Assembly (NCBI GenBank): GCA_024234395.1
Contig: JACKOH010000003.1
Span: 372,001 to 436,000, forward strand
Direction: 5' to 3'
Source: Pseudomonadales bacterium
Lineage (GTDB): Bacteria > Pseudomonadota > Gammaproteobacteria > Pseudomonadales > Pseudohongiellaceae
DNA length: 64,000 bases
The notes under the pieces were generated by a model. The model saw nothing but the letters and a program-made list of their open reading frames with translations. It was not told the origin of the DNA and searched no databases. Each line of letters begins with the position of its first letter. Positions within the stretch are counted from its first letter, which is position 1. The position numbers and the translations under genes were made by a program. Below, in pieces: positions 43,957-52,907 of the stretch.

Positions 43957-44718
43957 TCAGAACAGACTGCGAGCCCTGTCGCGCAGATTTTCCACCTGAT
44001 CTTCAACCTGCTGTTCCAGCTCCTCGGCCTGCTGTCCGGCGCGCTCCCGGATCTGCTGCACCCCCTCGTCAACCTTGTCCCGCAACATCTCCACGTTGGG
44101 CAGATCGGCAGCCACCAGTTGCCGGTTCAGAGCCTCAAAAATCTGCCGGGCAGCCTCGGCCACGGTGACTGCGGCATTTTCCTGACCGATGTTCTGCAGC
44201 CGGAGATCCGGAATGCTCACCTCTGCCGATCCCAGGGTAGACCTCACGTTCACCTTGGGATTCAGCATCTGGAAGTCGCGGATGATAATCCGCTTGCCAC
44301 TACCCTCCCCGCCGGACTGCGATCCACCACCCCCGGTGGCGCCGATATTGGCCAGCAGGGTGCGGATATTGTCGGTGCGAATCCGGGTTTCGTAGGTGAT
44401 AACCGGGTTATCTATAACAATGTGATCGATCACAACCACGTCGGAAAATACCGAACCCACGTCGACTCCCACATCCAGACCACCCAGTTCCATGGCATAC
44501 GGTTCATTAAAACCTTCCGGATTGCGAATCCTCAGCTCCCGAATACCACCATTCCCGCTGAGAGGTGAGACACCCACCGAGCTAACGGTCACCGGGGTTT
44601 GCAGCACTCTTGACCCGGCTGTCTCGATGCCGCCCTTGACGATCGAGTCAAAAGCAAAGAAAACCACGCCGACACCGATGATTACCAGCAATACCAGTGA
44701 AATCAGTATTTTTTTCAT
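43957..44718 (-). CDS. AsmA-like membrane-anchored protein
   Basis: A 253-residue protein with one N-terminal helix (ILISLVLLVIIGVGVVFFAF) and a periplasmic beta-rich region resembling AsmA/DUF748 proteins (TVSSVGVSPLSGNGGIRELRI, ITYETRIRTDNIRTLLANI), then a long Gln/Glu-rich amphipathic tail. AsmA-like proteins are involved in lipid transport or outer-membrane assembly. GAGGAA precedes the ATG. It is the last gene of the mpl operon, 25 nt after the protease gene. Confidence 0.72.
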   Translation of the reverse strand: MKKILISLVLLVIIGVGVVFFAFDSIVKGGIETAGSRVLQTPVTVSSVGVSPLSGNGGIRELRIRNPEGFNEPYAMELGGLDVGVDVGSVFSDVVVIDHIVIDNPVITYETRIRTDNIRTLLANIGATGGGGSQSGGEGSGKRIIIRDFQMLNPKVNVRSTLGSAEVSIPDLRLQNIGQENAAVTVAEAARQIFEALNRQLVAADLPNVEMLRDKVDEGVQQIRERAGQQAEELEQQVEDQVENLRDRARSLF

Positions 44719-44743
44719 AGCAGTTCCTCGGCTGTTCAGTCAT

Positions 44744-45586
44744 TTATTCACTCGCCAGCGAGTGATCTTCAGAAATTGTACGCCGAATCCACTCCAGGTG
44801 TCGCGAGACCCGCTCATAGACCGCTATGGCGCCGTAACTGCCCTGAGTTTCCTCGCTGAACGACGCACCCATGATCTCACCCACTGCAATGCCCGCCAGT
44901 AGCCAGCGGTCGTCCTGTCGCAACAGCGCAGGTCCCCCGCTGTCGCCCAGTCCCGGCATACCTTCCAGATCAAGTGCGCCGGATTCCGGATCCCGGGGAT
45001 CGTCAAATCGGATCAACAGGCGCCGGTCCGCCAACTCGATCCGGTTATGCGCCATTCGAAACAGGCCATCATCGTATTGACGCCCGGTGGTTCCGATGCC
45101 GAAAAATCCCCAGCCCAGCAGACTCACTGTCCGACCGGACTCCCCCGGATCGACGTTCAGTGCAATCGGACCCGGATAGTCAAGCGGCTCGGCAAATTGC
45201 AACAGTGCCAGGTCCACTTCGGCGGGTGAATCGGGCTGATAGCGGGGATGCAGCACCAGCTGCCGGATCTGTCGCTGGCGACCCGCCACTTCGACAACGA
45301 ACCGGTGCTCGGAATTCAGCGTCTGCTGCAACCCGGTCTCACTGGCACAATGGGCGGCGGTCAGGGCCCACTGCGGGTCAATCAGCGTAGCGACGCAGAC
45401 CTTGCGGGAGCCCTGTCGTTCCAGGAAAAAAATCGCTGGAAAGTCACTTTCCCTGACCCGGTAACTGGCGTAACTGCGGTCATGACGAATGATAATGGCG
45501 TGGGCAGCATCAACGGTGAGCAGCGCCAGAATACAGAGCAGGCTCCAGCGCAGGCGGAATTTTCCGGCAACTCTAGTCTCGCTCAT
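44744..45586 (-). CDS. Trypsin-like serine protease, exported
   Basis: A 280-residue S1-family protease. A signal peptide ends near AAHA (residue 30). The catalytic triad is His79 (ALTAAHC), Asp125 (VDLALLQF) and Ser216 (LGDSGGPALL). CysxxCys neighbours support a disulfide at the active site. It is probably periplasmic or secreted and may be made as an inactive zymogen with the first 35 residues. It overlaps the 85-residue membrane protein gene by 14 nt, so it is expressed with it. Confidence 0.87.
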   Translation of the reverse strand: MSETRVAGKFRLRWSLLCILALLTVDAAHAIIIRHDRSYASYRVRESDFPAIFFLERQGSRKVCVATLIDPQWALTAAHCASETGLQQTLNSEHRFVVEVAGRQRQIRQLVLHPRYQPDSPAEVDLALLQFAEPLDYPGPIALNVDPGESGRTVSLLGWGFFGIGTTGRQYDDGLFRMAHNRIELADRRLLIRFDDPRDPESGALDLEGMPGLGDSGGPALLRQDDRWLLAGIAVGEIMGASFSEETQGSYGAIAVYERVSRHLEWIRRTISEDHSLASE

Positions 45587-45830
45587 CCCGCTCAGCCCGT
45601 TGATCCTGTTCCACTTCGTCGTCAGCCGGTTTACGGTCGTCGGTGTGATATTGATGAAATTTGCGCAAACGGCGGAAATTGGGCCGGTAAGTCCGGGTCT
45701 GGCTGATTTTCAGAATCGTCAACAGACGGTGAATCATCACCAGAATGGCCAGCAGAATAAATCCCAGAATACAGGCGGCCAGCCACTGCTCGACGGTCCA
45801 GGTGGCAGGATCTGTCATCAGCTCACGCAT
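45573..45830 (-). CDS. Small single-helix membrane protein
   Basis: An 85-residue protein with one transmembrane helix (WLAACILGFILLAILVMIH) and a charged, basic then acidic C-terminal tail (KPADDEVEQDQRAERDERD). Unknown family. It is kept because it sits 15 nt after the LON-domain gene and overlaps the protease start, in the middle of an otherwise tight operon. Weak ribosome site; the second Met (MTDPATW) could be the start. Confidence 0.6.
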   Translation of the reverse strand: MRELMTDPATWTVEQWLAACILGFILLAILVMIHRLLTILKISQTRTYRPNFRRLRKFHQYHTDDRKPADDEVEQDQRAERDERD

Positions 45831-45845
45831 GGTTATTCTCGCCCC

Positions 45846-46457
45846 CTAATCTCCGATCAGAAAATGAATGGATTGTTCCACCAGCCTGATCCGCTCCCAG
45901 GGATCATCCAGTTCCAGTAATTCCTGCTTGATTTCCAGTGCCACCGGAATCAGCTCGCTGAGGCGCCAGCCAAGATCCCACAGGTTGTCATAATCGATTT
46001 CCAGGTTCATTTCCTGTACCACCGGATGCTTTTCCAACACCTGAAGTAACTCCGTCAGACCGGCCATTTCCTCACCAACCTGGATTTTCTTCTGTCGCGT
46101 CGCGCCATTTTCCGGAAAACTTACCGCGCCGACAAACAGCCCACTGTCACGTTGCCAGTAGCGGTCGATCTCGAATTTACGGTCGCCCTGCACGATTATA
46201 CCGAGCAGACCGTTGTCCAGTTGATCCCAGTCGATAATCCGCGCCAGGGTTCCCACCGGGTGCAACTGCTGGGTCCTGCCCGGCTTGAGCACTTCCTCCC
46301 CCTCTTTCAGCAGGGTGATGCCAAAGCCGACGTCGTTGCGCAGGCAGTCGGTTACCAGATCGATGTAGCGCTTCTCGAAAATCTGCAGCGACAGTTTGCC
46401 ACCGGGAAACAGCACCGATCGCAATGGGAACAGCGGAATCTCCTGCAGCTCACTCAC
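45846..46457 (-). CDS. LON substrate-binding domain protein
   Basis: A 203-residue stand-alone Lon N-terminal (PUA-like) domain protein without the ATPase or protease parts. It shows IPLFPLRSVLFPGGKLSLQIFEKRY in pieces (PLFPLRSVLFPGG, LQIFEKRY), GFGITLLKEGEE and GTLARIIDWDQL. Such proteins are common in gammaproteobacteria; function unknown, possibly substrate binding. It begins at GTG 46457 and overlaps the end of mpl by eight bases. Confidence 0.9.
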   Translation of the reverse strand: MSELQEIPLFPLRSVLFPGGKLSLQIFEKRYIDLVTDCLRNDVGFGITLLKEGEEVLKPGRTQQLHPVGTLARIIDWDQLDNGLLGIIVQGDRKFEIDRYWQRDSGLFVGAVSFPENGATRQKKIQVGEEMAGLTELLQVLEKHPVVQEMNLEIDYDNLWDLGWRLSELIPVALEIKQELLELDDPWERIRLVEQSIHFLIGD

Positions 46458-47895
46458 GGCTGGCTCCGCTGGCCTTCAAGGCGTCCAGCAGCTTCTGGTG
46501 AATCCCTTCGAACCCGCCGTTGCTCATGATCACCACATGATCGCCAGGTCGGCCCTGTTCCACCAGGTAGCGGACAATTGCGTCCACCTCGTTCATCACC
46601 AGGGCGGCGCCCGACGACGCAGCGGCCACTGCGTCGAGATCCAGGCCGGATTCCTGAGGACGCTTCCACAGCACCAGGTCGGCACAGGCTGTGGATTGAG
46701 CCAGCTGATCCTGGTGAACCCCCATGCGCATGGTATTGGAACGCGGTTCGATTACTGCGATCAGGCGAGAGGCACCGGGTTCTTCCTGCAGGCGTGCGGC
46801 GAGTCCCGCCAGGGTGGTCGCGATGGCAGTTGGATGGTGGGCGAAATCATCGTACACACTGATGCCACGAACTTCGCCGCGCAGCTCCATGCGGCGCCTG
46901 ACCCCGGCAAACCTGCAAAGCGCGGCACAACCGAGTTCCAGGGTGACTCCGGCGTGGTGAGCGGCGGCCAGTGCTGCCAGGCCGTTTTTCACGTTGTGCT
47001 CGCCGGTCATCGTCCAGTCGACCGGTTCGCTGCTGACCTGAATTCCCGCCTCCCCATTGGTAAATTTCTCCACCTGGAAGCGCCCTCCGGCGGCATCAAG
47101 AATCCGGGCGTTCCAGAACACACCGTCAGTAACCGCCAGTTGTTCGCATTGCTCACGGCCGACGTCGACTCCGGTTTGCTGAATCGGGGTCCAGCAACCC
47201 ATCGCCAGCACTTCCTCGATGTGTCGCTCGCCTCTGGAGTACAGGATCAGACCGTTGGAAGGGACGGTCCTGACCAGGTGATGGAACTGCTTCTTGATGG
47301 CGTCCAGATCTTCGAAAATATCGCCATGATCGAACTCCAGGTTGTTCAGAATTGCAGTGCGTGGGGCGTAATGAATAAACTTGGAGCGCTTGTCGAAAAA
47401 GGCGGTATCGTACTCGTCCGCTTCCACCACAAAAAACGGTGCTTCTCCCAGGCTGGCGGAACTGGGAAAGTTGCCGGCCACGCCGCCGATCAGATAACCC
47501 GGATGCAATCCGGCGTACTCCAGAATCCAGGCCAGCATCGATGTGGTGGTGGTCTTGCCATGGGTACCCGCCACTCCCAGCACCCAGCGATCCTTCAACA
47601 CCCAGCGGGCCAGAAATTCGGGGCCTGAACAATAGGGCAGACCGCTGTCGAGCGCATATTCCACGGCGGCATTACCGCGGCTCATGGCATTACCGACAAC
47701 CACCAGGTCCGGAGCCGGCTGCAGATGCTCCGGTTTATAACCCTGGCAAAGCGCGATGCCCTGGGCTTCGAGCTGGGTACTCATGGGCGGATAGACATTG
47801 GCATCGCTGCCGCTGACCTGATGGCCCAGTTGCTTGGCAAGCACCGCCAGGCTACCCATGAAGGTGCCGCAAATGCCGAGGATATGAATGTGCAT
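46450..47895 (-). CDS. mpl: UDP-N-acetylmuramate:L-alanyl-gamma-D-glutamyl-meso-diaminopimelate ligase
   Basis: A 481-residue murein peptide ligase from ATG 47895 (open upstream to 47928). Its opening MHIHILGICGTFMGSLAVLAKQLG (in pieces HIHILGICGTF, MGSLAVLA) is diagnostic, and the ATP-binding GTHGKTTT is at 110-117. YDDFAHHPTAI and EPRSNTMRMG are Mur ligase motifs. It attaches recycled tripeptide from murein turnover to UDP-MurNAc in the cytosol. First gene of a five-gene operon (mpl, LON-domain, small membrane protein, protease, AsmA-like) running on the minus strand. Confidence 0.95.
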   Translation of the reverse strand: MHIHILGICGTFMGSLAVLAKQLGHQVSGSDANVYPPMSTQLEAQGIALCQGYKPEHLQPAPDLVVVGNAMSRGNAAVEYALDSGLPYCSGPEFLARWVLKDRWVLGVAGTHGKTTTTSMLAWILEYAGLHPGYLIGGVAGNFPSSASLGEAPFFVVEADEYDTAFFDKRSKFIHYAPRTAILNNLEFDHGDIFEDLDAIKKQFHHLVRTVPSNGLILYSRGERHIEEVLAMGCWTPIQQTGVDVGREQCEQLAVTDGVFWNARILDAAGGRFQVEKFTNGEAGIQVSSEPVDWTMTGEHNVKNGLAALAAAHHAGVTLELGCAALCRFAGVRRRMELRGEVRGISVYDDFAHHPTAIATTLAGLAARLQEEPGASRLIAVIEPRSNTMRMGVHQDQLAQSTACADLVLWKRPQESGLDLDAVAAASSGAALVMNEVDAIVRYLVEQGRPGDHVVIMSNGGFEGIHQKLLDALKASGASRE

Positions 47896-48417
47896 GATCG
47901 TGGTTCCGGAGTTCCCGCCTGTTGGCACCGCGTTTATAACACATTACCGGTTTCCTTCCGAGACACCCGCTCGGACTTGGAGAAAGTGGTAAAACTGCAG
48001 ATAAACAGGTAACTTACTGGCAATTTGATGGCGTAGACGATAACCTCGTTACAGGTGGGACTGTCAGTCAGGACCGGCAGGAGGAGATTGCACCTGGTGG
48101 TCGTGATGAGCAGGCCGCTGCTCCGCCGCGATTTGGTTTCAGGATGAAACTGAATTGTCCGAACCTCACAGATCAGGTTCCGGAAATTGCCGGCAACTGC
48201 CAGACTCTGACTTTCAATCCGACCCGGTGAAATCTTCTGTGTTCAAACCGGATGATGCTGCCTGTTGCCGGATACATGAAAACTTTGCATGCATGCAGTG
48301 CGTAAGTGTCCCTATCAGCAACGCTAGATCAATGAAAACCAGATCACCAGGCGGGTTCGCTATTTGCTTCCAATTGCTTAAAATACCACACTAAACTGCT
48401 CTCACGGGGAAACCAGA
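47896..48417. other. Divergent intergenic region
   Basis: About 520 nt between the mpl operon and the second TonB receptor. No supported gene, no known riboswitch box and no T-run terminator. TTCGCT and TAAAAT 17 nt apart shortly upstream of the receptor (about 48357-48385) could be its promoter, but the fit is weak. Confidence 0.4.
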
Positions 48418-50925
48418 ATGCCCACAACGTTCAGAAAGTCGAGACTTGCCAGAGCCATTTCCTACGGTTCGATCCCGGTGCTCGGCCTGATGGCCCACCA
48501 GGCCATTGGCCAGCAGCCTTTGTTCGAAACGATAATCGTGACCGGTTCCCGCCGCGAGGCCGACGTGCAGGAGATTCCGCTGAACATCTCTGCAGTAGGC
48601 GGCGAAGACATTCAGGATCTACGTCTCGATGGCATCGATAAAATCTCTTTCTACGTGCCGGGACTGACGGTTGTCGATCGCGGCCCCCGGAATCCGGTGC
48701 CCGATGTACTGGTAAGAGGTCTGAATACTGCCCAGCTGGGACCGGGCTTCGACGCCAGCACCGTAGCCACCTATTTTGGCGAACTGCCACTGACCCTGGA
48801 CGTGAATCCGGTCGACCTGGAACGGGTGGAAGTACTGATCGGGCCACAAGGCACACTTTATGGCCAGGGCACCATGGGTGGAGCAATCCGTTACATTCCG
48901 CGTGTTGCCAGCACCAGTGACGGATTCACAGTGGATCTGCGCGGTAATTCCTACCTGAATCGGGAAGCGGATGACTTCGGTTTTGATTACGGCCTGACGC
49001 TGAATATCCCGCTACTCGAAGATAGCCTGGCAGTAAGAATCAATGCCGATCGCAGGGATGATCCCGGCTTTATCGATTACAACTACGTGGTCCGGGAAGG
49101 CGGCGTGTCGAATCCGGAACCGGATTTAAGCGACCCCTCCGAGGTCAATGCCAACCTGCGCCGGGTCGAAGACGCAAATAGTGAGGAAACCGATTCACTG
49201 CGGGTCAACCTGCACTGGACTCCGGTCGACTGGCTGGACGCCAACTTCTGGTACTACAAGCAGGAGACCAACGCCGGCGGGCGACAACTCAATCATCGCG
49301 TCGCCTTCGATTCCGGTCGCTACGAATCAGCTTACCGCTATCTGGAACCTTTCGATTACACCAACAAACTGCTCAGCTTCGACGCCAAGGTAGACCTGGG
49401 ATTCGCCGAAGCCACGCTGGTTTACGGTGATGCCGAGTATGAAGAACTGGGGCAGCGGGATCAGACCGACCTGCTGCTGGATTTCGAGTACGGTTATGAG
49501 TTCTTCCCGTCTTTCTCCGCCTTCACCCGGGAAGTGGCCGATCAGGATGCCCAGACTACCGAGATCCGCCTGGTATCCACCTATGACGGACCGGTATCGT
49601 GGGTACTCGGTTATTTCAACGACGATGCCCATCGCAGGACTACCAGCGAAGAGTTTACTCCGGGCTTCGATCAATGGGCATACGACAACTGGGGGACCGA
49701 GGGGCTGCGTCCTGACAGCCTGGAATACGTCGAAATGTTCGACCAGAATATCGAGGAAACGGCGTATTACGCTGAAGTGACTTACGCCTTCACCGACGAC
49801 TTCAGTGCCACCATCGGCTACCGCAACTACGAGTTCGATACCGATGTGCAGGGCGGCTTCGGCCTGCCATTGGCCGACACAATCTATGGCGGAGCTCCGG
49901 CCGATTACTGTAGCGTCGAAGCAGCTGGCGGACCGCTGGCTTTCGCGGCACAAGTTTTTGCAGGAGATCCCCAATGTGTTGGTGTAGGTGAAAATTCCGG
50001 CACCGACAGCGGCGATCTGTTCAAGTTCAACCTGGCCTGGAATTTCTCTCTGGATGGGCTGGTGTATTTCACTTACTCTCAGGGCTATCGCAACGGCGGT
50101 CTGAATGCGGTTCCCGAATGTACGCCCGAACAGATTAACAGCGGCGAACAGGAACTGTGTGCCCTGCCGGAAGAGGTATTTATCGATCCGGACACCATCG
50201 ACAACTACGAGATAGGCTACAAGGGCCTGATAACCGATAACATTTCCGCTGCCGCAGCACTGTACTATATCGACTGGCAGGACCTGCAGGTGGCTACCAC
50301 CACCGAGTTCGGCAGTCTGCCCATTACCGGCAATGGCAGTGAAGCTGAAAGCAGAGGTCTGGAACTGCAGGGTCAGTGGATCATCAACAGCAACTGGTCC
50401 ACCTCGCTGACCTATGCCTATACCGATGCCAAACTGACCGCGCGGGCACCCGGTCTGATCGGCCCCTACGACGTACTCTCCGGGGCCAGGCTCCCCGGTC
50501 ATGCCCGGCATCAGGGTTCCGCGAACATCAATTATGATACCCAGGTTTTCGATGGCTGGGATCTTACCGTCAACTATGGTCTGGTGTTCTCCAGTGACGT
50601 CTACAACATCGCCGGCGGCGGCGATGATCCTCTAGTGGATGCCGCGTTCAACGATGAGCCTGGAGACTGGGGCGGCGAAGCAATTCCCGGTTACGACGTT
50701 TACCATTTGTCCGCCACCCTGCGCCGGGACGCCTGGACGCTGCAGGCCTACGTCGACAATCTTTTTGACCGCTACTATGTTACCGGTACTCGAGGGACAC
50801 GCCGCTTCCTGGCCAACGAAAGCACCGGTCCGGGACGCGACGTCGCCGGTTTTACCCTGCGCAACTACGGACAATATGTTGGCGCACCAAGAACCATTGG
50901 TTTGCGCGCCAGGTACCAGTTCTAA
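48418..50925 (+). CDS. TonB-dependent outer-membrane receptor
   Basis: An 835-residue receptor with a signal peptide (GSIPVLGLMAHQAIGQ), a TonB-box-like ETIIVTGSRRE, a plug (NISAVGGEDIQDL, VRGLNT, VEVLIGPQGTLYGQGTMGGAI), and a long beta-barrel finishing in YQF. IGPQGTLYG is the variant seen in large receptors of oligotrophic marine bacteria. An outer-barrel loop contains several Cys and Asn, and there are no special ligand clues. GGGGAAACC precedes the ATG. Confidence 0.92.
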   Translation: MPTTFRKSRLARAISYGSIPVLGLMAHQAIGQQPLFETIIVTGSRREADVQEIPLNISAVGGEDIQDLRLDGIDKISFYVPGLTVVDRGPRNPVPDVLVRGLNTAQLGPGFDASTVATYFGELPLTLDVNPVDLERVEVLIGPQGTLYGQGTMGGAIRYIPRVASTSDGFTVDLRGNSYLNREADDFGFDYGLTLNIPLLEDSLAVRINADRRDDPGFIDYNYVVREGGVSNPEPDLSDPSEVNANLRRVEDANSEETDSLRVNLHWTPVDWLDANFWYYKQETNAGGRQLNHRVAFDSGRYESAYRYLEPFDYTNKLLSFDAKVDLGFAEATLVYGDAEYEELGQRDQTDLLLDFEYGYEFFPSFSAFTREVADQDAQTTEIRLVSTYDGPVSWVLGYFNDDAHRRTTSEEFTPGFDQWAYDNWGTEGLRPDSLEYVEMFDQNIEETAYYAEVTYAFTDDFSATIGYRNYEFDTDVQGGFGLPLADTIYGGAPADYCSVEAAGGPLAFAAQVFAGDPQCVGVGENSGTDSGDLFKFNLAWNFSLDGLVYFTYSQGYRNGGLNAVPECTPEQINSGEQELCALPEEVFIDPDTIDNYEIGYKGLITDNISAAAALYYIDWQDLQVATTTEFGSLPITGNGSEAESRGLELQGQWIINSNWSTSLTYAYTDAKLTARAPGLIGPYDVLSGARLPGHARHQGSANINYDTQVFDGWDLTVNYGLVFSSDVYNIAGGGDDPLVDAAFNDEPGDWGGEAIPGYDVYHLSATLRRDAWTLQAYVDNLFDRYYVTGTRGTRRFLANESTGPGRDVAGFTLRNYGQYVGAPRTIGLRARYQF

Positions 50926-50934
50926 CCCTGACGG

Positions 50935-50970
50935 CAACCCGACAGAGGGGATAATTCCTCTGTCGGGTTG
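50935..50970 (+). terminator. Terminator-like hairpin after the second TonB receptor
   Basis: CAACCCGACAGAGG pairs perfectly with CCTCTGTCGGGTTG around an eight-base loop, 10 nt past the receptor stop. There is no T-run, so it may only stabilise the 3' end. Confidence 0.55.
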
Positions 50971-51153
50971 TCCGGACCTCACTCGGCAGGTGGCAGTTCC
51001 ATCGACCGGTTTCACCTGGTCCCGACCGGAAGTGCTCCACTACGGATTTGCCTTGTCACCTGACACCCCCTGACTTCAGAGTAGTGAGTCATTGACAGGG
51101 CAGATCATGTGGATGAGATTGCCACAGATCACGCATAGGACAACCTGGATTTC

Positions 51154-52737
51154 GTGGACAGCAAACAGGTCGATCAGTTAATGCGGCAGGCGGTCGAAGC
51201 CCTCAATACGGGCGACTACCGGACCCTGCAGCAACTCTGTAACCAGATATTGAATCTGGACAAGAACCGGGCTGACGCCTGGTTTTTTATGAGCCTTGTG
51301 GCCGATGCCGGGCGGCGGCCGGACCACGCCCTGAAGTTCATAGACCGAGCGCTGAAGCTGATTCCGGACCACGTGGAATACCTCACCCAGAAGGCAAAGC
51401 TGCACAGCCTGCTCAACCATTATTCCGAAGCACTGGAAACGGCGGAGTTGGCCAGCAGGGCCCGACCTGACCAGGCCATCGTCCTCGATACCCTGGGAGT
51501 CGTTTATACCCGCCTGGGAAAATACCAGCAGGCCCGTGAACTTCTGCAGCGGGCCGTCGATCGGACTCCGGAAAATCCCCAGTTTCAGTTCAACCTGGGA
51601 TCCGCCGAGCAATTCCTTGGCAATGAAACCGCAGCCCGGGTTGCCTATCGCAGTGCGATTAAGCTCAAACCTGATTTCTGCCGGGCTTACTGGGCGCTGT
51701 CGGAATTGGAAAAAGATCAGCCGGAGCCGGGACGTCTGAACGACTTACTCACCCTGCAGGCCTCCTGTTCGGACAGCGCTGATCGACTTTACCTGTCACA
51801 TGCCATTTCCCGGGAATATGAAAAACGGGGTCAATACCGCAACGCCTTCGACTGTCTGGCAGCTGGCAAACAGCAACGAAAAGCGCAGCTGCATTACTCG
51901 GTAGAAACCGACCTTGCCCTCTTTAAGACCCTGGAAGAAACGTTCTCCCGCTCACCCCCCAGGCCGGCAGAAAACGATGCGCTGAACGGTCGCGCTATTT
52001 TTATCGTCGGCATGCCGAGAACCGGAACCACGCTCCTGGATCGGATTGTCAGCAGCCATTCCCGGGTCACCTCACTGGGAGAACTCCAGGAATTTCCCCG
52101 CGCAGTAAAAAAGATTGCCGGCACCGGCTCGTCACTGGTTCTCGACAATGAATCGGTCAGCAAAGCCGCCATGGCGGAGATGCACGAGATCGCAGCGGTG
52201 TATAGGAACATGCTTGGCGACAGGATCCCCACCGATAAGCGGTTTATTGACAAGCTCCCGCTTAACTTTCTGACCGTCGGGTTTATTATCAATGCCTTGT
52301 CAGAGGCCAGGGTAATCTGTCTGCGACGCAATGCCCTGGATACCTGTCTGAGTAACTTTCGCCAACTGTTCGCCCTGAATTTTTCCTATTACAACTATCA
52401 TTACGATCTGGCCGACACGGCCCGCTTCTATGTGGCTTTCGATAGTCTGATGAAATTCTGGCAGCTGTCGTTTCCCGACCGCTTCCATCAGATCAATTAT
52501 GAAAACCTGGTGGACAATCCTGAAAATTCGGTCCGGGAAATAATGGACTACCTGGCGCTGGAATGGGAACCGGGCTGCCTGAACTTTCACACCAGCAACG
52601 AGCCGGTGGCAACCGCCAGCGCCTCGCAGGTCCGACGCCCGTTGTACAGAGATTCGGTTGCGCGCTGGAAAAAATACGCAGAGTTCCTGCAGCCGGCCAT
52701 GGAGATCCTGGACCAGGCTGGCATCGAATACCGGTAA
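51154..52737 (+). CDS. TPR-sulfotransferase
   Basis: A 527-residue cytosolic protein starting at GTG 51154. The N-terminal 240 residues are TPR repeats (for example ALDTLGVVYTRLGKYQQARELL-like units). From about residue 280 a sulfotransferase domain begins, with the PAPS-binding loop FIVGMPRTGTTLLDRI and the later KLPLNFLTVGFI, RRNALDTCLSNFRQ and YENLVDNPE. It should transfer sulfate from PAPS to an unknown acceptor, with the TPRs binding a protein or glycan partner. No operon partner is obvious. Confidence 0.87.
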   Translation: MDSKQVDQLMRQAVEALNTGDYRTLQQLCNQILNLDKNRADAWFFMSLVADAGRRPDHALKFIDRALKLIPDHVEYLTQKAKLHSLLNHYSEALETAELASRARPDQAIVLDTLGVVYTRLGKYQQARELLQRAVDRTPENPQFQFNLGSAEQFLGNETAARVAYRSAIKLKPDFCRAYWALSELEKDQPEPGRLNDLLTLQASCSDSADRLYLSHAISREYEKRGQYRNAFDCLAAGKQQRKAQLHYSVETDLALFKTLEETFSRSPPRPAENDALNGRAIFIVGMPRTGTTLLDRIVSSHSRVTSLGELQEFPRAVKKIAGTGSSLVLDNESVSKAAMAEMHEIAAVYRNMLGDRIPTDKRFIDKLPLNFLTVGFIINALSEARVICLRRNALDTCLSNFRQLFALNFSYYNYHYDLADTARFYVAFDSLMKFWQLSFPDRFHQINYENLVDNPENSVREIMDYLALEWEPGCLNFHTSNEPVATASASQVRRPLYRDSVARWKKYAEFLQPAMEILDQAGIEYR

Positions 52738-52884
52738 TGTGAATATTCAGGGCTTGAATATTCGCCCATTAACCGGTCAGTGCAAGGCCTGGCAGCCTGT
52801 TTAAAACTCTCAGGTGAGTACAAGGCCAAGCAGAAAGCGCGGTTTACACGCCGTAAATGTGCATTTTGGGCCGGATTTTAACGC

Positions 52885-52907
52885 CGAATTAACCGGACAG
52901 GACACTA
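52885..52907. repeat. Single end of a family 1 MITE-like element
   Basis: These 23 bases are identical to the right terminal repeat of the element at 25742-25764. No matching left end is found in the 150 nt before it. The end supplies the TAG stop of the SLOG-like gene at 52905-52907. The region 52738-52884 holds no gene. Confidence 0.75.

Noticed and set aside
47896..48417. Cobalamin or TPP riboswitch before the second TonB receptor
   Set aside because: None of the conserved boxes of these riboswitches could be found in the interval.
52738..52907. A full second copy of the family 1 MITE
   Set aside because: Only the 23-nt right end matches; no left terminal repeat or inner hairpins are present.
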